From: Neckera pumila
Taxonomy: Eukaryota > Streptophyta > Bryopsida > Hypnales > Neckeraceae
Assembly: GCA_963969595.1 (NCBI GenBank)
Contig: OZ018418.1
Coordinates: 5,399,001 to 5,463,000 of the forward strand
Reading direction: 5' to 3'
Length of the DNA stretch: 64,000 nucleotides
A program made the translations under genes and the position numbers. Shown here piece after piece: positions 1 to 10,796 of the stretch (position 1 is the first letter of the stretch; the number at the start of each line of letters is the position of its first letter). A model generated the notes under the pieces. That model was not told the origin of the DNA and did not search any database. It saw only the letters and a list, made by a program, of their open reading frames with translations.

Positions 1-2
1 TG

Positions 3-431
3 CCGCAATCTGAAAATGCAATCAAGATAACCATTTACAGAGGGCACACATTAGGGAAACAAAAGGTCAAAGGCGGCATTGAAGGCAATAAAAAAAGAGT
101 TATGCAACCTTTTGCAATTTCTCCAACCAAAAAACTAAATGTGGGTAGAACTCCCTTTGATACACGGCGACTTGTTTCACAAACAAAAATGAAACCGGTT
201 CCTTGTTCCAAGGAAGAGAAGAGGAAAGCCATATTGAAAGTAAAAATTGAAAAAAAGAAGGGCCGAAGAAAGAGGTCACGCACTTCGAAAGAAGTACAAG
301 AGGGAAATTGGAACCTTCAATGCTCTTCAGACGACATGGAGGATGAATCTGACAAAGAAGACAACAAATGGACAAAAGAATGTGAGAGTAGCGAGGCAGA
401 GGTGAAAGGAGATGATGATTACTGTCTTTAA
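3..431 (+). CDS. 3' end of an unrecognised gene (partial, basic then acidic tail)
   Basis: The frame is open from the left edge of the window to a TAA at 429-431, so this is probably the last exon or the C-terminal part of a longer gene. The visible 142 residues start with a neutral stretch, then a strongly basic segment (KKKGRRKRSR, about residues 81-90 of the visible part) that would serve as a nuclear localisation signal. They end in a Glu/Asp-rich tail (DDMEDESDKED and similar). An internal Met at 102 is possible as a start, but the frame remains open upstream, so it is not preferred. I do not recognise the family. Nothing conserved enough to suggest an enzyme is visible. It could be a host nuclear protein or the end of a transposon-encoded protein. 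Confidence 0.4.
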   Translation, partial: PQSENAIKITIYRGHTLGKQKVKGGIEGNKKRVMQPFAISPTKKLNVGRTPFDTRRLVSQTKMKPVPCSKEEKRKAILKVKIEKKKGRRKRSRTSKEVQEGNWNLQCSSDDMEDESDKEDNKWTKECESSEAEVKGDDDYCL

Positions 432-653
432 ATAGGGGTTGAAGGGATGCAGACTTAGGGATTTATGTGCATATATTACATGTACAAATAGCATGCAATG
501 GGAAAAGGTTGTTTTTATTGTTTATTGTAGCACTACCATGCTTTTTTATGTAATGGAAAAATTTACAATTTTCTTTGGTGTGCAAAATTGTATAGAAATT
601 TTGTTTCATTTTGACATCCATTTTATTTGGGTGAAACAATTTGTTTTATATAT

Positions 654-688
<35 letters not shown>

Positions 689-1190
689 TTTTACATCCTA
701 ATTTTTTGGGTACGCGTCTTAGGTTTAGGGATTTTGTTTCTTCTTTTTTAAATCCATGTTTTAGTATTAAGAACCGGAGTTAAACATTTAGTTGGTTTGA
801 AATTTTAAATTCCTTTTCACATCTTGTATGTTTTTACTTTGACATTTGCGTTGGTAAGAAAATTTCACTTTCAATTTTTTTAGGTAGTACTTCTACGTTT
901 AGGTGAATTTATCTGGTATTTTTATATCCTATGTTGTTAGGTTTTGATCTTTGGAATCTTCTAAAAGTTCTTCATATTTTCTCACATCAAATTTTTTTTG
1001 GCATTGTAAAAAATGGTTAATGACCATTTTTCCTTTCTTTCTACATTCTATTTTTTAGAGTAGGTGTTTTTGGTTTAGGTCTTTTAGGTCTTTAGGTTTT
1101 TAGGACTTTTTTTAGAGTAGGTGTTTTTGGTTTAGCTCTACCAAATTTAGCATCAAATTAATAGGGTTTAGAATCCCAGGAATTATAATC
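432..1190. other. AT-rich non-coding stretch
   Basis: This is T-rich DNA on the plus strand with no convincing frame; short open stretches contain a GT microsatellite and low-complexity Phe/Val/Cys codons. It reads like a 3' untranslated and intergenic region. Phrases such as GTAGGTGTTTTTGGTTTAG recur at about 1060 and 1115, a small local duplication. Confidence 0.5.
656..685 (+). repeat. (GT)n microsatellite
   Basis: About 15 uninterrupted GT units lie in the T-rich region after the partial gene. Confidence 0.95.
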
Positions 1191-1205
1191 TAGAAGAATC
1201 CCAAG

Positions 1206-1931
1206 CATCTTCGAGGCAAAGATGATTGGGATTTAAACACAAATTCCACTAAATTCCAGACAATCCACTAATGTTTTAGGCTGCTTAGAATTATCTTGGG
1301 CCCAAAGATAACCTGAAGTTTGAAATAGAATTCAAGAAAACATCGGAAACATGAAGAGGGACCATTTATCTTCAGGCCAAAGATAAAGTAAAGTCTCCCA
1401 AATGAACTCTAAAAAATTATCTAGAGCTCCGGACACTTAGAACTTATCTTTGGACCGAAGATAAAAAAACCTGAAAATTGAAGACCAGGCAAATTCTAAA
1501 TACTCATGAAGTCTCTCAGTTTATCTTTGACCCAAAAGTAAACTTAATATCAAGACTATATTCAAGAAAATTAGTAAAACAACAAAGAAATACCATTTAT
1601 CTTTGGGCCGAAGATAATTGGGTACCTCCCTTGTACACAAGAGAACTCATAAAACTCATCTTTGTGATGAAAATACCAGTATAGAACTAATGACAAAACC
1701 GGTCATCACGTTATCTTGGGGACAAACAAATACCACTTCATTCTTTAGACGTTATTATCATGACTTTATCTCCTTTATAATAGAAATTATCTTTGAGGCA
1801 AAGATAAAAGGCATGACTTGATTAATATGGAAGACCACAATTGCTGTCTAGAGAGAACTAGAATATCTATACGGCCGTAATTTATGAATATCATCCTGTT
1901 TGCAAGAATTTATCTTCAAGCCAAAGATGAT
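1206..1931. repeat. Degenerate tandem array (about 77 bp) built on a 21-bp palindrome
   Basis: A palindromic motif of the form TTATCTT-N7-AAGATAA, with core often TGGGCCG or similar, recurs at 1206-1226, 1291-1311, 1366-1386, 1444-1464, 1521-1541, 1597-1617, 1711-1732 (right arm decayed), 1787-1807 and 1910-1931. A weak copy lies at 1656-1677. Successive starts differ by 75, 78, 77 and 76 bp, then 114 and 76, so the array is a decayed tandem repeat with a near-constant period. The palindrome is much better preserved than the sequence between copies. Each arm contains AGATAA/TTATCT, a GATA-type box. The array ends about 100 bp before the coding frame at 2029, so it may be its promoter or a transposon subterminal region. 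Confidence 0.8.
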
Positions 1932-2028
1932 TGTCTGTACATTTTCTATCTCCTCTCTCCTTGCCACTGAGAAGACAATGATTCATCGCGAAGTCTAACA
2001 ATTTTTCTGCTTTGTCCAAATCCCAAAA

Positions 2029-3498
2029 ATGAATACTGAGGCCAAGTACAACTACTCAACAATAGAGCCATTCCTGCAGCCGTTTGTTGATCCTATTGGC
2101 AACAAACTTGTCAATGACGAACTTGATGACTCTTATAGAATGCTCTGGAAATTTAAAGATCACATTGCTTTGTGGACATTCGAAATTTTGCGGTTTCATG
2201 AATACGTCTTCTTTCGGTACTGGGTGCATGGCAAGACATCATTCTTTCCATTAAATTTGCAGGAGAAGATTACTATGATCGAAATAGCTCAGACAAACTT
2301 AATTGTTATTGTACTTCGCAAGATCAAACAAGATGGGACGCAGGGCAAGCACAATCACTCCACCATTATAAACAATGCTGATGAAGCACCAAAGTTCAAT
2401 ATGAACGCCATAGTTGCGTCTCTCAAGGACTCTAGAACTCAGCATCTTATTAGAGAATTTGAAGACGCCAAGTACTTTCCCTGGAATGACAGCATTGCAA
2501 AGATCAATTTGCAAAGACTAAACGCAATTTGGGTGTCGTTGAACAGATATGTTAACAAGCATGTGAATAAGGTATCCACTCTGGGTCGATGCAAGAAGAC
2601 AAATAAAAAGTCAGGTGAACTTCCAAACCGGAGTGACTCGGGAGCACATGTCTTTGCAAGTGGGGCAAGCAGTCAACGAAAGACTAGGCTGGATCCACGG
2701 AAAAGAAGTGAAGTGGAGGATCAAGGTGATCATCTGGATTTCCGCAAGAGAATTGTTAATGGCAAAGAGGAAAAAGAAGCTGCTCCAAAGAGGCCACAAA
2801 AACAAGCTGTCGCTAAGAATCGTTCGACGGTTAGGAGTTCCGGATCTATTCTAACAACTAAGGAACCTACCCCTCCAGAAGCTAGCATGCTCAAGGCAAA
2901 TCACGAGAAGTTTACTAAAGTCCAAAATGACTTCTGGGATAACCATAAGCCATGCTACATCCTGGGACTGGCACCCTTTCCAGTGTCAATTTTCAAGTGT
3001 ATTCCTGCAAAGGACAAACTCATAATTTGTGGGATTGAGGAAAGAGTTTTGATAGGAGTCAAGAAAATGCTACTAAAAATGGACGATCCGACACAAAGAC
3101 AGCACCTATATTTGATGCATGTGGATGAAAATGATGAGCTATTGAAGTCCCCATCCAAGAATTGGGCAAACATTAAGGATGGAAAGTTCATGATAATTAA
3201 CGGGCAGCATAGTATTGCCGTCTCCAAGTAATATCAGATTGGAGGGTGTAGTGACAAACAAAAAGAGGAATTGCAAACCTAGGATGCCGTCATTGTATGG
3301 ATGCTTGATGCCGCAAAATTAGTAGGAATTTTGGATTTTTATAATGTGACAAACCATATCATTTACGAGAAGCCAACTTGGGGGAATCAGATGCTTGGTC
3401 TGAGGAATGTATGGATTCATAGCTTGCGACCAACAAATATTTCCGAGGATCGCGTCAATCAAAGGAACAACTTTGTGCATAGTCATCTCAACTATGCT
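2029..3498 (+). pseudogene. Broken exon of an NGQH-motif (DGQHR/ParB-like?) protein
   Basis: One frame runs from ATG 2029 with 400 clean codons, a TAA at 3229-3231, a TAG at 3280-3282, then stays open until a consensus splice donor GTAAGT at 3499. Both stops could come from single transitions (CAA to TAA; CAG or TGG to TAG). The N-terminal 185 residues are mixed alpha-rich with no motif I know. Residues about 190-290 are a basic, low-complexity linker (RKTRLDPRKR, KRPQKQAVAKNR). Near residue 390 comes GKFMIINGQHSIA, which resembles the substrate loop of DGQHR and ParB-like proteins (G-H-R/S, then A). Downstream, WMLDAAKL and RNNFVHSHLNY continue the domain. It sits directly downstream of the palindrome array, and the same palindrome occurs in its putative intron. 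Function is unknown; a transposon-borne gene or a host gene fragment are both possible. Confidence 0.5.
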
Positions 3499-3518
3499 GT
3501 AAGTTAATTATTGTTTCC

Positions 3519-3650
3519 TTATCCTTGAACCAAAGATAATATATAACTATCGTGCATTTAGATGATTGCTTCTTTGTACATGACATTTTCTTTATTCTGA
3601 GGTTTCTTCGGGCAGTTTTCCATTGTTTGTATCTTTGGCTCAAAGATATA
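3519..3650. repeat. Two more copies of the TTATCTT...AAGATAA palindrome
   Basis: Copies at 3519-3539 (TTATCCTTGAACC then AAAGATAA) and 3629-3650 (TATCTTTGG then CTCAAAGATA) flank the intron-like stretch after the splice donor at 3499. They are the same palindrome as in the 1206-1931 array and bracket the pseudogene, which suggests gene and palindromes belong to one element or locus. Confidence 0.7.
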
Positions 3651-3652
3651 TG

Positions 3653-6408
3653 CACTAGTAGAAATTCAATGACCAAATTAACAAAGCATCAACACATTTT
3701 TGTTGACTTAGGTACTGCATCTACCATTCTCACTAAATCTATAAGTTTATCTTATTTTGATTAAATTCCTTCAAGTTTTTTTGTTAATTTCGGCACTGCA
3801 TATTATCTTACCACATGCATTGTTGGGAGGAACGTGTCTACTCTATCTCTAGCATTTTCCAAATGATTGGCCTTCTAACCATTCATCCTAGACTCTTCTT
3901 TTTCAGAAAGTTGAGTTTGTAATTAATCTGAAGTCTACCTTCATTATCTAGTCCTCAGTTCATTCTTGTGTTGACCAATTACTTCATGCTTTCAATTCAC
4001 TATGAAATAAATGCAAGTGTCAAATGCATACATTTTTCCAAAACATCAACTCATATTACCTTCTTGAGTCCTTGTACATTTGAACATGAATTGCAATATG
4101 CCACTAAATCTAAGGGAATTTTAAGAGAAAAAGAAACACACTGCACTTCATACTGCTCTTCATGGTTGAGGATGTCCTCACTTAGTCACACTGTGACCAC
4201 ATCGTATTACAACAGAAGTTGCATGTACTCAGTTGCTTCCTACCTTCAACTCAGTGACATATACCACTGCAGCATAGAATCAACTCCACTTCAGAAATTT
4301 CTCCGTCTCCATCTTCTTCCCAGAGAGTGTAGCTTCAAGTTTAGTTCTTTTTCGTGTGCTCCAAAGTAAAAATATTGAAAGATTAGCACATAAAGAGTTC
4401 CTGTTTACTTCAGAACAAAAATTTACAGGAGTTCAAGATGGCCAGCCTTCTAAGTAGGCATGTCTCCTAACATAATCCATTAATAGTGTTCTCACCAAAC
4501 TGTTCCATACAACATGGGATTCCCTACTTTTCCACTATCTACACTTACATTTAACTACTTCTATAGAATATAAATGCTACATCTTGGACTTAGAGATTAT
4601 TTTTCAAAATTCTCAATGTTTAGCTGCATAACAATTTCGTTAAATACGTTCAACATAGAAATCCAAGACCAACTTGACCTTGCAAAGCCTTCAAGAAACT
4701 AGAATTTCAAACAACTATGAGGACTACCTTCCCTTCTAGCACACCAGTCACTATCATTCCTCTTCCAGGATCCTCATTAACCATAGCTATTGTTGACTTC
4801 CCCAGCATATCTTTGTTCAACTCCTTTACTTCACCAAACAAACTCCCGCAAATAACAGGTGGAAGCAAGAAACTCAAAAATAGTCTCTACCCCAATTTGC
4901 AATATATCATGTACTGAATAAAATTAGTTGCTATGCACTATCATCTTTGCTTTCATTAAATTCTCATTCCTTCCATGCATTCCCTGTAGTCCTAAACTAG
5001 TATACATCTTCTAATACATCACCTTCAAATACAAACTACTCTGAATACTTTAACATCCATTTCTTCTTCATGTTCTGTTGGGACTCTGCTTGCCTGCATC
5101 TGCCATGGCAAATGAAATAGACAATGCCTCCTTTACTTCAATTGACAGACTTGTCCATGAAAGACGTCACCTACATGACATAAGAACAAGTAATAGTATT
5201 CTTTACTTCCATTTAATTACTTTCAATCATACATCGTCTGAGAACAAATGGGTGTTCCATGATTGACAAGTTCTATGAGTCTCCATACCAGATTTTTAAA
5301 CATACTTCACTCTCTCCAGGTTGTAGCGCTTCCTAGGTGCATGGATCCCCTCAATCATTTGCGCAGAATACATAACAAATCCATTAAAGCACTTCTTCTT
5401 GAATCAGTACCTTCTTCTTCTTCTCAATTTATTTGCTTCATTTAAAACTATTATTACTTCATGCAGATCACAACTAGAGCTTTCAGCTTACAATTCCAAC
5501 ATGAAACTCAAATACCCTCCCTTTCATTTACAAGTGCTTCTATAATGCCTAGTACATTCCAGACACATCTCATTTTCCTTTACCTATGAAGAAAATCCAC
5601 AAAATTAACTCTCTGCGTTGCTGTCATCAAAAGTTATAGAAGGTTTCAAATTTTTTAATAGCATAGGCATTAAGAGACGCCCCAACAAGAAATTCTAGAA
5701 TGGACATGAATTCATTCTCATTTTCAGATGCTCAATCTACAAATTTTTCAAGAAAAAAAGCATAATCAATTAACATAGCCAAACATTTTCCTTCTAAACA
5801 GCAAGTGAACTGTTCATTAAAGAGCTAAGGTCATCAATAGAGACATTGCACCCAATTCTTTCCAAAAATCTTCATTAATGCAATACTGCATCACCATATA
5901 TGAAAACACTTGTGCTACATTCCTCGTTCCTCTATTTTTCTTTCTCTATGTATTGACCTCCAAAATTTTATCATCCAAACATATACTACAAATAGTTGGA
6001 CTACAACTTCAATGAATGGTTCTTGCGCATGTTACTTTGCAGTACTCTACCATGCCACATTTTCTACCTCTCCTCCAACCATGTTCATTACACCTAAGAA
6101 CTAGCAAGGTCTTCTTTTCCTTTAGTTATTGTCAAATAAAAAATGACCTTCACTTTTGGTACTACAGAGTGCATTGTCTTAAAAACTTAGACACTTCCTT
6201 CCACCTTCTTCTACTAAAATCCAATTGTACCATCATCAATTACACATAAAAAGTAAACACAAGACAAGCATTACTTCGTGCAAATACCAGCAACTACTCT
6301 TTTCCTTAGAGTTGCACTACATTTGTGCCAAAAATGTTTACCTCCTCCATGTCCTCTTCTGCCTTCAATTGTTGTCCTCTAAGGACTCCCCAACATCCCT
6401 GTCAAACC
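3653..6408. other. CACTA 3' non-coding region, no gene seen
   Basis: This AT-rich stretch (C/T-rich on the plus strand) lies between the candidate CACTA terminus and the last transposase block. Open stretches here have composition typical of chance frames (Ser/Thr/Leu/His-rich, no motif). I see no RNA gene and no strong repeat. Confidence 0.4.
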
Positions 6409-7256
6409 TCATGGGATCCTCTTTGACCCCTCGTTGAACATTTCATTCAATTCAATGTCTCTTCTTCCTCCTGGTTCATTAGGAAAATAGTCTGGAACTT
6501 TAGCTCCTAATTGGAACCCCTCATAGTCCGCATTACGACCCATGGCAAACAATTTTGAGTCTTCCTCTTCTTTTGCTTGAATGTCCACTCTCTGCCCCTT
6601 CACCTTAGTTTGTAGAACTACTTTCCAACCTGGGTCATCTTCATCATTTGAAAAAAACACTTGGTGGTAATGGATAGGGGAAGCAAATGACTCATACCCA
6701 AATGGTATTTGTGCTCCAAAATTTGCCATGGTGAAGCCCCATTCATCCTTTTTCACTGTTGCGTTCCTACCTCTGTAATTAGCTTTAACCCAATCACAAG
6801 CTAGGAACAATACGCAATGCCTCCCATAGTCAACCTCTATGACTACCTGAATTTCGCCTATATATTCAAGATCTTCATTGACATGTTCTGGTCTTGCCTC
6901 CTAGAGCAACATGGTTGTCAAAAAATGGCGGCTACTTCCGAGTCACAAGTGCTTGTGATACTCTGCTCCGCACTCTTCACTCATAAATGGTATCCATAAG
7001 CATACATGCTTCTATAGCTCTTTGCTTGTCCAAAAGGCAATTTCAACAAGTCTTGCACATCCTCTGAAACCACCAATCCTTTGTGAATAGCCTTCTGTTC
7101 TTCTTCTTCAAGCCATTTTCCAAATATAGGAATTTCTTCCAAACGCAAAGGATATGGAACCCCTCTTCTACCACCTTTGTGTGGATGCTTCCTACAAAAT
7201 TCATTTTGTCCTTTGATTTGGTCTTGCATTATCACCTTGTACCTTCTACAAAGCAT
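6409..7256 (-). pseudogene. CACTA transposase, C-terminal part with DUF4216
   Basis: Read on the minus strand, 7256-6981 gives a segment with KHPHKGGRRGVPYPLRLEEIP and PFGQAKSYRSMYAYGYHL. This is followed across a stop and a frame change by SEVAAIF and then DYGRHCVLFLACDWVKA, KKDEWGFTMANFG, HYHQVFFSNDEDDPGWKVV. The latter block matches the DUF4216 pattern (CDW, D-x-G-F-T-x-x-N-F, QVFF, W-x-V-V) found near the C terminus of plant CACTA transposases. The order and strand agree with the other blocks at 9 and 22 kb. At least one frameshift lies between about 6981 and 6870, and TGA replaces a likely Arg (CGA) codon after YGYHL. The protein ends at a TGA at 6409-6411, which may itself be a decay stop. 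Confidence 0.8.
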
Positions 7257-7532
7257 TTAGAAAAATTGTTAGTATTTTGTGAAACCACACACCTCATATA
7301 CTTCAGTGACGGACTACTGCTATGTTAATGCAATGCCTTCAAATCTTCAAATACCTTGTTCTGCTTAAAAGACTTCTACCCAGTTGACTGTAATTCTACA
7401 TGCCCATCCCCTCCCACTTCTCAATCGATATCAGCATATACAGGTTATAAACACCATTCAGCAAGCTCATCTTCAACTCCTACCATGAAATAGAAAAGTC
7501 TTTAATCCAGTTCTTCATGTATGCCTAAAATT

Positions 7533-7742
7533 CTAAAGACCTTTGTTTTCCAACCATTCCCCCACATCATTAATCTCTATGTTCATAATGAAGAAAGATG
7601 CCACTACATCCTCATAACTAAGCTTCTGCCTATTCCTCAGCAGCTCCATGCTCATAGCATGCCCTTTTGTATGAAAGTCACCATCCTTGAAGCTTTGCCT
7701 TGTCCTCATAATTGCTAGTTTCATTACTGGCCCCCATGCCAT
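7533..7742 (-). pseudogene. Possible CACTA transposase linker exon
   Basis: A 69-codon minus-strand open segment lies between the DUF4218 and DUF4216 blocks, in the place where the family has a variable linker. It contains no motif that proves membership (MELLRNRQKLSYEDVVASFF is alpha-helical in look). Its main support is position and strand. Confidence 0.25.
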
Positions 7743-8896
7743 TCACAAATTTGAATTTCCAAATGATTTTAATGGTTTTATATTTGTTGGACATTCCACA
7801 TAAAACTCATACATTCTTGATCCCATAGTCTACAAAAAGACTTTGTTGCTCATATGCACTCCACTCTTACAACATTCCTTCAATGATGCAGTATTGTGTA
7901 TTAACATAGTAATTTTATGAGTAATTCTTTAGCTAATGTGCAGAATGTGAATCCCCTATGTCATTCCCTCTTACATTCACTATCAATGCTACTGTCTCAA
8001 ATGGACATCTTACAAAAAATTACAAAATATGCTCTCCTCCTTTTGTACGATTATTAAAGAAGCATCATATATGTTGTCCACAAGGCAGGCATTCATAGTG
8101 CACAGCAGCTTCAGTCACAGCCCATGACTTCTGTCACACAAGTTTAGTTTGTGTCACAATCCTAGAAAATTTTCCCTTCTACTACCACATTGACCACTCA
8201 CATTCTGTATGTATTGATGTACTTTGTTCCCTTTGAAAAAAACAAAAACAATAAATCCTACCAATGTACACGTATGAGTTATGCCACCTTCCAATTTCCT
8301 AATTCACCTCCAAGTCTCACCTGAACATCATGCATTCCTACTTTCACTTTGGCAATCCACTGATAAATGCGACTTCAAATACAATTTACATCCTCCAAAG
8401 TAATTATACTATACATTTGAAGTAGTGGTCATTTCTACATACCATTCGGTTCAAACTTCAAACATTAATGAAAAAAATTTAATAAACTCACAAAATTATA
8501 AATGACTTCAGAAAAAATATGAATTCCTTTCATTTGCAAATGAAAATGTTCTATAAACTATTTCAATTACTTCAGCTTCCATAAAAATAAAAATGTGCCA
8601 TTCCAATGGTCTTCCTCAGGCAGACTTTTTTAGCCGGCCTACATACCATCACTAGAACCATCATGACTTTCATTTTAATCTCAATTGACACATGACATAA
8701 GACTATATCTCTCTTCTACAATCCTCATTTCTTCCAAAATTAATCATGATTTTCCACTGCACTTTACCTTACAAAGTTTACTCTGCCATACTCCCATTTC
8801 CCATCTCCTTCTTAAATTGAAATAACTTCTGGACTTCTTCACTTCCTATTAGACAAAGTTTGTGTGGCCTAATAGACCTTATAACAAGCTCATTTT
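7743..8896. other. Intron-like CACTA interior, nothing recognised
   Basis: AT-rich DNA between the linker and the DUF4218 block of the transposon. No frame with family-like motifs was seen on either strand. Confidence 0.4.
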
Positions 8897-9777
8897 TTAA
8901 AACTCATGCGTACAACACTTGTGATATTCTATATATAAATGTCCACCATTGATGGCTCCAATATATATTCTATATAGAATGTCCACCATTGATGGCTCCT
9001 CCTTGTCATCCCAATCTCTTTGAGATGTGACATTGTATTTGGACATGTACTTGGTAATGAATCCCAATGTCTCCACTGCTTCATAACCTTGGGCAATGCT
9101 CCCCTTAGGTTTGGCCAAGTTCCTGACATATCCTTTCAAATTCTTGAATTATCGTAATTCGTAAGGATACATCCATCTCGTATAAACGGGACCACACAGA
9201 AAAAGTTCTTCCACCAGATGGTTTAGCAAGTGTGATATGATGTCAAAGAAAGAAGGCGGCATCACTTTCTCTAATATACACATGGTTTCCGCAGAATCTG
9301 CTTGCAGCTCGTCTTTCTCATTCCCGGTTCACAGACTTTGCACTCAAACATCTTGAACAATCTACCTAATCTTATGATTGCCCCGGCAAGAGTCTTATTT
9401 AAAATCCTCCTGTAACATAAGGGTAAAATTTGTTGTAGAAGCATATGAAAGTCGTGTGACTTCAAACCACTAAGCTTCCATTTGCTTATTTTATTATGCA
9501 ATGTTGACACATAATTTGAGGGTGTCCTCAAATTTTTAAGCACTCGTAACACCTTTGCCTAATCATCTGTTGACAAGACATATGATGCATTTAGCATGTA
9601 CAGTTGATCGCGGTTTGCCCCTCAAGCTTGTAAATGGAGATGAGGTTGTATACCACAAGCCTGCATGTCGACTCTAACTGCCGGTGTGTCCTTCTCATCT
9701 ATTGTGGTTCTCAATATGTTCTCTGAAAAGTTTTTTTCACAATGCATAATATCCAAAACATGGCGTACTGGGAGATC
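8897..9777 (-). pseudogene. CACTA transposase, end of Transposase_21 plus DUF4218
   Basis: A splice acceptor-like TTCTAG precedes 9777 on the minus strand. The translation then gives LPVRHVLDIMHCEKNFSENIL (the D-x-M-H-x-E-K-N signature at the end of Transposase_21). Next come LSGLKSHDFHMLLQQILPL, a stretch with PPSFFDI and HLVEEL and GPVYTRWMYPYE, and KGYVRNLAKPKGSIAQGY. These are the ordered hallmarks of DUF4218. In-frame stops appear near 9610 and 9150. Near the end, a 40-bp tandem duplication (8941-8959 and 8981-8999 are identical) repeats PSMVDI and breaks the protein. The family role is DNA cleavage and integration of the transposon in the nucleus; this copy cannot make the full protein. 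Confidence 0.88.
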
Positions 9778-10213
9778 CTAGAATACACAATGCAAACATT
9801 AAGAACATCAGTTTGGGAACATTGAATACATCATTATGAAAGTATCAATTGCACATGACCTTAACCACTCCAAAAATAATTCATAATTTGCATGCATGAT
9901 AACTACTATTCACAACACATGGATTTGTTCGTTACCTAATTGGAAAAAATTATGTCTTCATCACAAAGTCTGCTACTTTGCAACAATTTGCACTATACAT
10001 AGACCTAGAGAGCACAACAGTTTGCATTTCACATAGATCTTGAGCGCATAGTCACATTACATCCATCATTTCATATGACAAAGAAGAGTGACTATCAATT
10101 TGGCAACTACGACAAGTAAATTTTAGTACTTTCTATGATTTACAAAACCACAATTATGTCACTTGAAGAAGGTCATATAGAAGCAAGATTTGAGGATTAG
10201 AAATCAAAGACAT
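9778..10213. other. CACTA intron-like stretch, no gene
   Basis: AT-rich DNA upstream (in transposon sense) of the DUF4218 exon. Nothing coding or structured was recognised before the MITE insertion. Confidence 0.4.
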
Positions 10214-10796
10214 CCCAGTCCCTCGGGGAGGGCACTTGGTTCTACTACTACAAACCACGTGCGAACAAGTGGTTTCTAATAAACTATAATTTCAAACTAA
10301 AATTTTGAGCATTGTTTGATAATGACTATAGTTTTCTATTGCCAAAATTTCCAACTCAAATGAAATATGGAATGATTTCTAGAAGAGGTTGAAAATGAAC
10401 CTAAAATGGCATATTTTCCAACTCAAATATTTATAGAGAACACATTTAGATGACCGTTGCATCAATATTCAACTCAAAATGAACTTTCAATAGAGAGTTA
10501 TTTTTAGGAATTTTTTGTTCATTTTTTAGACAATTTTTTAGGATATAATATAGGGGTGTGAAAGTTATTTTTCAGTTTTGCAGTGTATCTATTTACTTAA
10601 AAAATTTGTAACTAATTATCATTAGCAAATAAAAATATCAATAATTCAAAACATAAACTTTCAAATTAGGAAAATATATTCATATTTTTTTTGTTTTCAT
10701 TTATTTAAATTTTAGGATATAATATAGGGGGTACAAAGTTTTGTTCGCACGTAGTTTGGACTAGATACACTAAGTGCACCCCCCGTGCCCAGTCCC
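10214..10796 (-). mobile_element. Mutator-like MITE, copy 1 (with 9-bp TSD)
   Basis: The element spans 10223-10787 (565 bp) and is flanked by a perfect 9-bp duplication CCCAGTCCC (10214-10222 and 10788-10796). Its ends are imperfect inverted repeats: TCGGGGAGGGCACTTGG on the left, and CACGGGGGGTGCACTTAGTG read from the right. A 9-bp TSD is typical of Mutator-like elements. The interior is AT-rich and non-coding. A homologous copy in the opposite orientation lies at 13864-14434. Confidence 0.85.

Noticed and set aside
439..783. 114-codon plus-strand frame containing the GT microsatellite
   Set aside because: It reads VCVCVC through the repeat, has no conserved motif and lies directly after the stop of the partial gene, so it looks like 3' untranslated DNA.
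3968..4369. 133-codon plus-strand frame in the CACTA 3' region
   Set aside because: Thr/Ser/Cys/His-rich composition without motifs, on the opposite strand to the transposase, in C/T-rich DNA where such chance frames are common.
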